Origin: Bryopsis sp. KO-2023
Taxonomy: Eukaryota > Chlorophyta > Ulvophyceae > Bryopsidales > Bryopsidaceae
Direction of reading: 5' to 3'
DNA length: 64,000 nt
Assembly: GCA_030272585.1 (NCBI GenBank)
Contig: BSYQ01000010.1
Coordinates: forward strand, 4,836,001 to 4,900,000
Position numbers and translations under genes: made by a program. Each line of letters begins with the position of its first letter. The first letter of the stretch is position 1. The notes under the pieces were generated by a model. It was not told where the DNA came from and did no database searches. It saw only the letters and a program-made list of their open reading frames with translations. Of the stretch, positions 23,393-34,200 are shown one piece after another.

Positions 23393-24829
23393 ATGTGGCG
23401 TGGAGGGTATCTCGCCAGATTGAACGCGAAGCCCGCCACGACTTCTTCCTTCATCACCACCAACGTACCCTCGCGACGGATAAATTTTCGCAACCCCAGC
23501 CGTCAGTCGTACTCTGCTAGCGAAAAACGGACGAGGAGTCGAGATGGCCTCTGTTGGGCGTCGGTCCCTGACGCCGACTTCGAGGTCGATATTCCCGACA
23601 TCGGAGGGGATATCCAGTTCTTCCAACAAGAGCTTGGTGCAGAGATTGACGACCAAGGCGTGGCGGTGTCGTTTGGGAACCAAGACAATGTCGAGGAAGC
23701 GTTGCGGAGTGGTCTCGTGGTCTTCGACCAATCGCACTGGGGTCGCTTCAAAATCGGAGGAGACGGTTGCTTGAACTTTCTGCACGGACAATCCACGAAC
23801 GACTTCAAGGCGTTGCGACCGGGGCAAGGCTGCGACACTGTCTTTGCTACAGCGAGCGCCGGCACCATCGAGTTGGCGGCGTGTTACGTCACTGAAGGTG
23901 GCGTATTAGTCATGGTTTCGCCAGGGATGGTGGAGCCCTTGTTGGAAAGACTCGACAAGTACGTCTTTCCAGGAGACAACGTGAATTTGATGGACATTTC
24001 TGACAAATGCATGGCGATTGGGGTGTTTGGGCCTAAATCAGATGAAATCATGGAAGAGATGCAAGTCACTGGATTGAACAACTCTGATTATGGTGATCAC
24101 AGATTGGTTGAATTCCAATCCAGCCCCACAATTGTTGTGAAAGGGACCAGTGTGGGGCCTGATGGCTACACGTTCATCGTGGATGAATCGGTGGCTGGGG
24201 ACCTGTACTCAGCTCTTGTGCAGCAAGGTGGTGTTCCGATCGGTTCGGAAGATTGGGAAAGAATTAGAGTGTTGCTGGGGAGACCAGCACCTGGGAAGGA
24301 ATTGAGTGAGGCTTATAACCCATTTGAGGCAGGGCTGTATCATGCAGTTTCGTTGGACAAAGGCTGCTATGTCGGCCAGGAAATTTTGGCCAAAGTGTAC
24401 CGCAACAATGGGGTTAGACAGCAGCTGTGGGGGATCAATGTGAAATCAGCCGTCAGTGTGGGCGATGCGATAACGTCCACAGAAGGAAAAAAGCTGGGGA
24501 AAGTCACAAGCATTACACAGAGAGTTTCTGGGGAGGATTTTGCACTGGGGTATCTGAGATGCAAGGGAAAAGATGGACAGATGGACATGAATGGGCTGGT
24601 TGTGGATGTTTCTGGAGTTGAAGGGGTGGTGGTTGGTATTCGATACGCTCAAAGGGACTTCGTCGATGGAATTGGGGCTCCTGCAGGGGATGCTCCGGGG
24701 AATTCGGAGGTAGCGGATGTGGAAGAGTCTGACGAGCAGGAGGCAGAGAAAGCAGAGCGATTGAAAGCGATGGAGGAAAGAGTGAAGGCTTTCATGGCTC
24801 AACAGCAAAAAGACCAGCAAAAAGACTGA
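23393..24829 (+). CDS. YgfZ/GcvT-like folate-binding protein, probably organellar
   Basis: An intronless 478-residue frame. The first 50 or so residues are Arg/Ser/Thr-rich with few acids, as expected for an organelle transit peptide. A GcvT-like fold follows, with LVVFDQSHWGRFKIGG and FLHGQSTNDF near the start of the domain, RIRVLLGRPAPGKELSEAYN, and the YgfZ signature KGCYVGQEILAKVYR. The C-terminus is an acidic then Gln/Lys-rich helix. The YgfZ/IBA57 group uses tetrahydrofolate to help assemble iron-sulfur clusters. Plants also have a plastid GcvT-like YgfZ relative, which this resembles in length. I infer plastid or mitochondrial action. The ATG at 23393 is the first in frame. The gene diverges from the TOC34-like gene and converges with the FAD4-like gene. 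Confidence 0.88.
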   Translation: MWRGGYLARLNAKPATTSSFITTNVPSRRINFRNPSRQSYSASEKRTRSRDGLCWASVPDADFEVDIPDIGGDIQFFQQELGAEIDDQGVAVSFGNQDNVEEALRSGLVVFDQSHWGRFKIGGDGCLNFLHGQSTNDFKALRPGQGCDTVFATASAGTIELAACYVTEGGVLVMVSPGMVEPLLERLDKYVFPGDNVNLMDISDKCMAIGVFGPKSDEIMEEMQVTGLNNSDYGDHRLVEFQSSPTIVVKGTSVGPDGYTFIVDESVAGDLYSALVQQGGVPIGSEDWERIRVLLGRPAPGKELSEAYNPFEAGLYHAVSLDKGCYVGQEILAKVYRNNGVRQQLWGINVKSAVSVGDAITSTEGKKLGKVTSITQRVSGEDFALGYLRCKGKDGQMDMNGLVVDVSGVEGVVVGIRYAQRDFVDGIGAPAGDAPGNSEVADVEESDEQEAEKAERLKAMEERVKAFMAQQQKDQQKD

Positions 24830-25824
24830 TCGTGTCATGACGGGTCAGGAAGCATTGGTATTCTTTGGGGGAGAAGTGGCATTTTTGGTTTTTTTGGGGG
24901 GGAGGGGATCAAGCTCTTTGATGGTCACAGTTTTGTTTTCCCTAATATGGGGTAGTCATTGTAATTCACAAGCTATTGTCTGAAATCGTGGTCATTCCTT
25001 GGAGCTACTGCTCGGTGAATTGTTTGCTTTTGTCCCCCCGTTTAGTTCTGTGAAATCAGGGACTGTCAAATTAAGGCTCGTAGCAAAGGCACTTCAACTT
25101 GTTCGGTATGGATGTGTGTATTCTGCTCAGCATCCATTGTGAAAGAAATTATGGCTGTGAATAGACCACAGCTAAATCCTTCGACTACCAGTAAAAGAGG
25201 ATAGCTGGATCAAATCCTGGAAATTTCTAGCCATCATCCACAAAAACAAGTCTCTTAATCTTACATCCCCTGGAAGGCCAGGGTGCGAGAAACTCATTAC
25301 AATCAACATGAGATTCATGAAGTCCCCACACACCCATCCTATCAGCTGGAACCTCCCTTAGAAATTGCAGACAAGAATCCCACTCTATAAATCCTTGAAG
25401 CGTACAAATAATCCCCCTGGTTGCTGGCAATTTGACAAAACGAATGCGAGCAAAGAATCCGAAAATAACAAAAAATACACCATCAACTTCACTAGCTGTC
25501 GATTCCCCTCCCCACAATAACAAATAAAAATGTAGATCTCACAGGTCCAAAAAGAATAACAGAGCCTGAATATAAATACCATCGATCCGGTAGTTTTGCT
25601 CACAGAGTTTGAAAGCGATGAAAAAAAGCTTCTCCTTTCTTTTTTCTCCAGCTTTCAAGAAAAGCCTTTTCCAATGTTGCTTTCGCAAAGTACAATTGAG
25701 AAATTCCACATCAGGGGAATTTACTTTTTTTTTTGCTTTTTTTTCCCTCCCTGTATGCACCTCGCAACGCTTCAATAATCGAAAGAACAAAAGAATGGTA
25801 AAACTGGATTTGCATGCGAACTGC
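24830..25824. other. Shared 3' flank of convergent YgfZ-like and FAD4-like genes
   Basis: Both neighbouring genes end here. The region is AT-rich with T runs and should hold two 3' UTRs. No gene or structured element was recognised. Confidence 0.55.
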
Positions 25825-26805
25825 TCACATGTCAGCATTGGTTCCGTTCTTGTAGTAAGAAACGTCCGGTTGGCCACCCTCGTTCCAGCATCGAGGCTCC
25901 ACCCCAGTCATCCTCAGCACCAAATTCTCGCATGCATAGAAAAAATTGGTATCATCCAAAAGCTTGTTCCAGCTTCCACTCACGATACAGTAGTTGGTCG
26001 CAAACGGGGACCTGTGATGTCTACAATGGTCCGCTGTCGAAACCAACACACCAGCATTCTGCAAGACGCGGACCCATTCCGGCAAGGCGTTCTTCTTGCA
26101 ATGCGCCCATGAGTGAAACTGCTGGGCCAGGATCGCCAAAGATGTGGAAACCGCCATGAAAATCTCCACCGAAAACGAAGGGTGAGCCAGCAACACGGCG
26201 GATGTTATGGGCAGAGCCGGTTTGCAAATGGTATGGACATTGTTGCAGAATTCACGATAAGTGATTGTCCATGGGTGTTCATGGTGCCCCTGGAACCCTT
26301 CGATTTGTTTGCCCACCAGAGGGGTTGCAGGAGAACCGTAATTATCCACCGACCAATGATAAATTCCAGAGAGGAGATCAATTGTGAGATAACCTCCAAA
26401 CGCTGCCAATGCACCCTCCAACGCAGCCACTGGACTGTCGATTTCCAGAATTCCCCGTCCCAAAAGAGCGAACAGCAAAGAACCCGTGACGCCCACCCAC
26501 AGCTTATGCTCCAAAGTGGATTTCAACTCGACGCTTCCCAATTGCTCTTCGATCCAGCGCGGTGGGCCCTTAACAACGTTGCTGCTCGGACTCGTACCGG
26601 CGGATTCGGGAGCGGTAGGCGGGGATTCCACAGTAGCATCCTCTCGAACTTCACCACTGACGGCGCGCATTGGCTTAGACAAGCAAACCCTCGATGGAAG
26701 CCCTGACACACTCGCGGGATTTTTCCCAAACAACCCTCGTGGAGCGCTCCGTGACGACGGAGCGCCGCAAGCATTCGCCAAGCCAGTCGTTTGGAGTTTC
26801 ATCAT
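25825..26805 (-). CDS. FAD4: FAD4-like plastid lipid desaturase (Kua/PED family)
   Basis: An intronless 326-residue frame. The first 80 residues are Ser/Ala/Pro/Arg-rich, like a chloroplast transit peptide. The lipid-desaturase domain follows, with membrane segments near residues 105-155 and 195-230. Its histidine motifs are GFQGHHEHPWTI, QFHSWAHCKK and STADHCRHHRSPF, plus the conserved EFCNNVHTICKP. In plants FAD4 makes the trans-delta-3 double bond of palmitate in plastid phosphatidylglycerol. The animal member of the family makes plasmalogens. The transit peptide and the green context favour FAD4, but substrate cannot be proven from sequence. The start is a double ATG at 26805. Confidence 0.88.
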   Translation of the reverse strand: MMKLQTTGLANACGAPSSRSAPRGLFGKNPASVSGLPSRVCLSKPMRAVSGEVREDATVESPPTAPESAGTSPSSNVVKGPPRWIEEQLGSVELKSTLEHKLWVGVTGSLLFALLGRGILEIDSPVAALEGALAAFGGYLTIDLLSGIYHWSVDNYGSPATPLVGKQIEGFQGHHEHPWTITYREFCNNVHTICKPALPITSAVLLAHPSFSVEIFMAVSTSLAILAQQFHSWAHCKKNALPEWVRVLQNAGVLVSTADHCRHHRSPFATNYCIVSGSWNKLLDDTNFFYACENLVLRMTGVEPRCWNEGGQPDVSYYKNGTNADM

Positions 26806-27299
26806 ATTGAACTGTCGGATTTAAACCCCGCGCGCTGAGCTCGTTCTTCTTCCAGTTGCAGCCCACCGGTTCGTTTTCGAGGTGGTTACGAAAATGGCTG
26901 ATTGGAGAGAAGAAAAAAAACTCACCGAATATGCCTGTTGTGTTGATTGCGTGGCGTGCGTCATTCGCTGGAACAGAGGTCGATCGGATCTTTGGAGGCT
27001 TTTCTTCACCACTGCTTTTTTTCAAATCGAAGTTTCAACAGGAAAGAGAGTATTGAAAAAACTTGGTAAAAAAACATTCGCCCGAACCCCTATTGTGAAA
27101 GAAGTGGGTCTCTCTCTCCGTTGAATTCTGAGGTTTCAGGATTTGCAGCGAAGTTTCTTCTTTTCGTTTCAACGTTGACATTCAACAATCGGTTGAAATT
27201 CGGAATGCCAGAAATGACGAGGCTTGCCAGAATCCTTCTGAAAACAAAACGAACGCCCGTTTCGCAGAAGACTGTTGCGCGCGTGTCGAAGCACCTCCG
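26806..27299. promoter_or_regulatory. Divergent promoter region, FAD4-like / POLA2
   Basis: A 494-bp interval between two outward-facing start codons. Short frames occur but none has splice support. Promoter function is inferred from orientation only. Confidence 0.45.
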
Positions 27300-30200
27300 A
27301 TGGACGCCGAAATCCTGTCCGAGTTCGAACGGAGTTCTTTCAGTTTCGGTGGGGAAGAGACGCTGTCGAAGTGCGCGAGGCTCGCGGACGTTTACGGACT
27401 GAACGCAGTCGAGCTGTCAGAAAATTTCGAGGTGTTCGCTATCCAGAGGTTCGTCGTTCGAATCCCAATCCTGCTGCTTTATTTTGCTTGCATTCTCCAC
27501 CCATTGGTGCCAGTTTTCGTGCCGTGGGCTTCGTTTTTTTCGTGCAGGGGATTGTGTCGAGTCGTCAAATCGCTCGATGCTGCTCCTTCGTTGAATAGAA
27601 AAGAATTTCCGACCGTGGGTTTCTTGTTGACAGGGACTTGAAAACCAATGTCATAAGCGAGACCTTGCTGGGGCACTTCTCTGCCTACTTGCAGAAAGTT
27701 AACGGCAAAGAGAACGAGAAGAACGAGGTAATTCCACACTGGAGGGACCATGGTCAGTCGACTAACGTGGAACAGTAAGTCGAAAACTATATCTCAAGAA
27801 GTTCAGAAAAGTCAGAAAGATCCAAAATGGGAAGAAAAAAAAAACATGGATGTTTTTGGAGTGCAAATAAAAAATTCCTTCCTGATTCTCAAAAAAGTTT
27901 GCCCCCCCCCCCCCCTCCCAGCAAGCCCACCGTGGATATTCTTCACTGTGTATCGAAAGCTGATGCTTACTCAGATTGCTTCAAGGAAAAATGGAGTGTA
28001 GGTCCTTTGCCTAACTCCAACTCTGTGTTGGCTAGATTTGATTTCTCGTTTTTGGATGAGGGGACTTTTTCCGCTCCAAAGCAGAGAAGTTTGGAGCAAG
28101 CTTCCACCAGCAATGCCAATTCCAGTCTTACATCACCTGGGGAGACCTTCCTTCACAGAGAACAGGTATGGCTTCCCTTAATAACTCACCTTCCAACCTT
28201 CGCTTTTCTATTTTTAATTTGTGTCTCTAATTGATGTTGACTCTTTTGCCCTTGGTGCTATTGAATGGAACTTTTTTTTTTTTTTCAGAGAGGCCAGGTG
28301 GTCTTCGTATTGAATGAGCAGATTCCGGAAGAAAGTGCTTTCGTTATGGTAAGGCCCCACATTGTCTTTCGAGTGCTCTGGAAAGAACAATCAAAAGCTA
28401 ATCAATAAAATAAAAGTTCCCTTTGTTTGTTTGGTTTTTGTTTTTTCCAACTCAAGGGAGTTCCACAACTAGATTGCTTTTCCCTTCAGTGAAAATGAAT
28501 ATAATATGAAAATTACATGTGGGTAATTTCTTGACCGGCTCTGATTGTTGTTGCATAACTATGCTTTTAGGATTCGGACGACAATCAATTGGAGATAAAA
28601 CATGTGGGGAAATCCTTGTCATGCGAACAGAAATTCATGTCAAATACAATTGAGGACAAGGTGGGGGAATTGTGCTCTGTTTTTCTACCTCCATGAAGTC
28701 GTTCGTTTCTCTAAAAGCAAACAAACAAATGAAATGTCAAAATATCATGGGTGGCCTGGTCAACAGTACTTCCCTCCCAGAATCACATATATAAAAATAG
28801 TTTCACCAATGAAGTTGAGTTTATTGGGGTTCGAATAGGTGAGAGCTATCGAATCTCGAATTGTGGACTTTGTCGATCGACTGAAAAAAGAGACGGGAAT
28901 TGAAGCCACAGAACCGGTGTCGATTCAAACCCAGGTCAGACAAAGTTCGTACAAGTTTGTGTCGCAATCGTTTCTCGGTGCTTGCTTTGCCTTGGCTAGA
29001 ACCTATTTTAAAATCGAACTCTTGTTAACCAGGATCCTGTGTGGGTAGCCGGTCGCATTTGTTGCGATGCAGAGGGGCGACTGAATCAAGAGTCCATTCT
29101 GCTGGAAGGGAGCTTGCAGTACTCAGGGGGATCCAGAGTCAAGCTGGACGTTTCCCGGATGGCAGACTTTAGCCTGTTTCCTGGTCAGGTGGTGGTGGTG
29201 AATGGATTGAACCCCACTGGTGGCAAGCTGATGGCATTGGGGATAATTGGACATCTTCCCAGACCATTTCGGACGGTGGAGCAGGGTGAGTCAGCTGTAT
29301 TCATTGTTTCGTTGAACGGCCAAGTTCTTTTCGAACCCAGGCCAACTCAAATATTTGCTACATGGCATTTCCAAAGATAGACCTTTAACTTCTCAGTTTA
29401 TAAAGTATTAGCAATAATTCTTTTAATAGTAAACACCCGATTTGGGTATTAGCCAGAGAATCAGCACTCTCCACCCCTTTTTCTTCCCGCATTTTGGAAA
29501 ATGCCCCAGAGTTAGGAGGTCGTGTTGGAGTGGTAAAATATTGCCGTCGAATGCACAGGTACTTTGAGAAAGGTTAAGATTCTGGCAGCCGGTGGTCCCT
29601 TCACCACAACAGAGGATTTCAGTTACTCACCTTTGAAGGAGTTTGTGGAGGCGTGCAAACGGGAATCTCCAGATGTGGTTTTATTAGTGGGGCCGTTCGT
29701 GGATGCTGAACATCCAAAAATAGCTTCCCTCGATGTGACGTTCGATAAACTTTACAAAGATCAGGTAGGCCTGAAATTTGGACAGAATCTACCCTGGTGT
29801 TTCTTTCGTTTTTTTTGGGGGGGCATACATCAAATCTTGGCCTCGGCACTCCCCCCCCCAAAAAAAAAAACACACATAAAGATAGAAATGGAGAATTCAA
29901 TATATCAAAGCATTCAGGTTTTTGCTCAAATGAATGGACTTTTTGCTTTTTTTTTGCATTATCAGATTCGCCCCCTTCTTGAGGAGCTGCAAGCCAGCTG
30001 TCCGACTGTGATGGTCATCCCATCAACTCGAGATGCACATTGCTTTCCGGTTTTTCCCCAGCCACCGTTTTTATCAGTACCCGATGGAGTTTCCAGTATC
30101 CCCAACCCTTGCTCGTTTGTCGTTGGCGGCTGCTTATTTGGGACCTCATCCCAGGATGTGGTTAAACACATGAGCATGGGCGTTTCAGAAAAGCTTGTCA

Positions 30201-30828
30201 ATCCAGGGAATTCCGACAGGATTTCTCGTCTCTGGCAACATGTGCTTGGACAAGGAAGGTAGGCAATTATTTTCATAGTGTTGTTTACAGGGGAATCGAT
30301 CTACTCGATGCCAGGCTTTCTTTTCAATTGAAGTAATTGCATTGAAGCTGGGGGAATAGTTATGGGTTTTCTGTATTGGAGAGGGGAAAAAAACCCTCCA
30401 ATTTGCATGACACGACATGATTTGCTCGAAAACGCTTCTTGTGTGTGTGGAGACACTTTCCCTGTGTCGGAGTCGTGTGGTTGAATGGAGGTTTTCCCTG
30501 TCGTTGCAGCTTTTACCCTTTGTACCCACCACCTTTGGGGACCTGCCTGGATACATCCCATTCCCATTGTCTGGATTTTGCGAACACCCCAGACGTAGTG
30601 TTCATCCCATCCGATCTGGCGCCAAGCGCAAAAATCGTCAGCTTGCCCACTCCAAAGACTGGTGTGGATGGTGCATTGTCGATCCGACTCTCAGAACGCA
30701 CAGCGATCTGCGTGAATCCCGGAAGGTTGGCCAAAGGCCAAGGCGGTGGAACGTACGCTTCCGTTGTGATAGTGGGTTCGACAGGGGATATTCGTGAACG
30801 ATGTAAAATCAAGATCACCAGAATATAG
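27300..30828 (+). CDS. POLA2: DNA polymerase alpha subunit B
   Basis: Ten exons close in phase (27300-27448, 27634-27774, 27922-28165, 28289-28348, 28571-28660, 28839-28934, 29033-29285, 29559-29764, 29966-30258, 30510-30828), 1,851 nt, 616 residues, close to the human 598. The N-terminal helical domain starts MDAEILSEFERSSFSF. The OB domain shows DPVWVAGRICCDAEGRLN and FPGQVVVVNGLNPTGGKL. The inactive phosphodiesterase domain shows VKILAAGGPFTT, PDVVLLVGPFVDAEH, SFYPLYPPP and the closing CVNPGRLAKGQGGGTYASV. The subunit tethers the catalytic subunit and primase, and supports replication initiation in the nucleus. Intron 2 ends in a run of 14 C just before the acceptor (27902-27915). Confidence 0.95.
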
Positions 30829-31298
30829 CAGAACGGCTGGAGGATACAGGCACGGAGTCTCTTTTTTAGTGTGTAATGAATAGTTTCAGGTGTCGTCTGG
30901 CGGCGATGGGCACTCCATCCCCAGGCAAGTCGAATTATGTGTGGGGATTTGAAACACGGATTCAAATGGAGAAGGGCGGAAAACAAACTCGGGACTCATT
31001 TTGTTTGGAAGCAGTGGCTCGTGGAGAGAATCGTGCCACAGTCAAAACTGATCATTACAAAGTACTGGCTTTTATCAACCCCCATGGCAGAAAAACACAC
31101 GTGAAGTGTAGAAAAAAAACCTTAGATTTTTCATCGAAAGGAAAAGCCTCCCTACAGCCAGGAGGAGTCGTTGAATGACCCAGCCCGAATTGATTGGTCA
31201 CAAGATTCTTTCTTAAATGTGGCAATCCAAACGAAGGCGTCCACCACACTGCACAAAGGCATACTGCTTACACGCCCCTCCAACAACTCCACCTGCAA
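30829..31298. other. Shared 3' flank of POLA2 and the giant coiled-coil gene
   Basis: A 470-bp convergent interval expected to hold both 3' UTRs. An open frame at 30876-31178 has no splice or family support. Confidence 0.55.
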
Positions 31299-34200
31299 CT
31301 ATTCCACTTCCCCACCCTCCAGCAGAGCCCTCAATCTTCGATTCTCTGCTCGAAGTTGCTCCATTTCCAATTCTTCCAGGTCCACCCTGGGAAGATAGAA
31401 ACTCAATCAACTCCAAATTTCATGACACGTGTTTTTTTTCTGTAATGGTGAAACGCTTCAGACTTGGCAGCTCGAACTGCTGAATGGTTATCTTTTGCTG
31501 TGAGTTGTAACTGTAAGACAATAATTGGGTTGTTTGTTGCTTCGTTTGTTTCTCATTTCGGATCGTTGCGTGAAGGTGTTGGATTTTTTTTTCCTTCTAT
31601 CAGAAATCTGTTGAGGTCTTTTTGCACTTTATATTTGTGGGTTTTCTGGACCCTTGAGTGGTGAGTTTTGGCTCCAATTGAACATGCAGAAAAATGAATT
31701 TTGGAAGTGTGAGAAGGAACGGTTAGTATGTCAGAAGAATTCCACAGAAACATGAGATTTTCTTGAGCCTGCAGTGAAGGAAATACAACGAGAAGCAAGT
31801 CGTTCGCTACTGCACCCTATTGTTGGAGATTCCCACTCGTCAGGTGTCGTGTCGTCTTCAACGCAATCTCTTGCAATATCGGGCTGTTCCTGCTGATTTT
31901 CGCAGCGGTGGAAATCATTTCACAGTGTCTTTTTCCCTTTCAAGGAAACGTGAAAGCATTCAGAGAGTTGTTGGGGAGAGTTGATTTACCTCTGATAGAG
32001 TTCTTTGCGAGAATGATCGAACTCTGTCCAGGCTTTTCAAAGACCTTTTTGCACCCTCGCCGGAACCTGGCTGCCATTTGCTGATCAGGTTTTCTGAGTG
32101 CCCGGGCGTCTTGAGCTTCTCGATATCTTTCGATTGGGCGACCTGCGATTCGCAACACCTTACCCTTTGGTTTTATGAATAAAACTGACTTTTCGAGCCT
32201 TCCCTTCAACAATAGAAGTTAGTAGTTTGAAACGAACGTCAGAACAAGTAATCCCCGGCGACGCCGGGGATTTCCCAAGAGGACCTAGGTGCTCGCAAAA
32301 ATTGCATTTCCGCGACCGACGCCCCGGTCGCGAATCGCACTGCACATTGAATCGCAGCCTTGCAAACCACGAAGAACAACGATACGGGCTAACAATTTCT
32401 GGAATACGGTAGTAAGGGTGTATTGTGACGATGGAGTCCTCTGTCCACATCCTGATTACCTGCCGTTTGAGGAGTTCCATTGCCGGTGCAGCGCGGAGCT
32501 TCCACTTCATCAGGTTGGTAGTCCTAATGTGCGAATGCTTCAGTCTCTGCTCGCTTCGCTTCAGATCTGCCGTCCTCGCTTCTAGGTCATCCTGGGTGGC
32601 CTATCGACAAAAAGGGGCGCTTACCACAGGGCGTCCTCCCGTAACTGATATTCACTCCACAGAAAGTGCTCCAGAAGACTTACTTGGAGCTGCCTGTGCA
32701 CTTTGTTAAAGGAAGTGTCGATGTATTCTTGCGTTTCCCATTTCTCCCTCTCCAATTCAGACACCTGTGAAGCAATCAAACTTTTCATCAGCGAAGGTAT
32801 AAGCCAGTAGTTTTAGCTATGCTAAATTAGCACAGATTCATCTAGATGATTCTGCAGATCTGCATTCGCAACCACAGTTGCCACAAAGATACACCCTGAG
32901 GTGTGCGGACCTTGTCGTTCGCCTCTTTCACCAGCTTTTGGCAGTGACTCTGGAAAGCTTTAGCTCTGAGCTTGAACCAGGCTTGAATCTTGCTGATGGC
33001 CATGTCCTTGTCCAGGACCTCCGACCTCAGTTCGTCCATTTCCCTTTCCAAAGATATGAACTTTTGCAGCTCAGAACGTTGATAGTCTTCGCCAAACGCC
33101 TTTTGCAACGTCTCCCTTCGCACTGCGATTAGACTTTCCAGGGCGCCCTTTTGGAACGTCTTCTTCGAGAGCCTCAGATTTGTTCTGCACAATAACAAAA
33201 ATCGAAACTCTCCCGTTTCAAACAACTTTTTTGTTAGTCGCCTCAATGCTACACTGAAAAAAGAACCCTGGAAAACTGGAATCAACGAACCTGCTTGTAG
33301 CCAGCTCCCTCTCCAGCTCTAAGATTTTCGAGGCAAAGTGATTGTGGGCCTCGGCCTGAGCGAGCTCCATAGATGTTTCGGCATCTTTTATTGCCCTCAA
33401 CGATGTTCTTTGAGCCTTATTCCGTTGATTCAACAACAGCAAAGCTTTGTCTAAAACCTGCATCAAGACTGTATGAATTGTAATGTATCTCACACCGCAA
33501 TGAACTCCAATTTATGTTCTGGAATTGTTTCAATTTTCTCACCTGAGTGTCGACACTCATCATCAGCTTAACACCCAGTTGCTCTTTCGCCTTCTCGGAA
33601 TCAGCAACGCCATTCTCTAATCTTCTCATAGACTGATTAACGAGCCGCCAGTCTTGTTCAGTAGTTCTGGAAGCTCTTTCGATTGCGGATCGACTCTCTA
33701 CTGAGGAGAGTTGAACGGCGTTAACCACCCAATTCTTTACTTGCTCAGCTTTCACCTGCAAGGTGGTTAAACAGACCTGATCCACTTGATGCTCAACAAT
33801 ATCGAAAGTGTTCGTGCTTTTTTTGTGTTGTCGATACTTGACGTTGTTGGGATGTTTTTCATGCTCTGTTTGCCATCATCAGGATCCCAACTACCTGTAT
33901 GTCACCGTCAGTCATCTCCTCGCCCGCCCTCTTTCTTACGTCCAGGTTTTTGAGGTGTCTCAACAGTTTCCTCACAAGATCTCGTGAAAAACTGCTCCTT
34001 CCAGTCGGTTCCTGAACACTCATCAATGTAAGATGCCACATTCCAGAACGTCACAGAATGTTTGTTACAAAAAAAAAGAATCAACTCACGAAATCGTTGT
34101 CGTCGTCACATTCCGACGTTGTAAGGAATCCAGTAAGGTGGGCAACTTGTCCAGTCATTCTTCGTCTGGCGTTCTGCAGATTCTGTGTGTCCAGCATTTG

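Noticed and set aside
27440-27475. tRNA T-loop-like sequence GTTCGAATCC
   Set aside because: No acceptor stem or anticodon arm can be formed around it. It lies at the POLA2 exon 1 donor and start of intron 1.
31940-32212. Open frame GRLEKSVLFIKPKG...GRPIERYREA as an exon of the coiled-coil gene
   Set aside because: The overlapping frame starting VAQSKDIEKLK (32142-31990) joins both neighbours in phase and has better composition. The other frame does not connect to the next exon.
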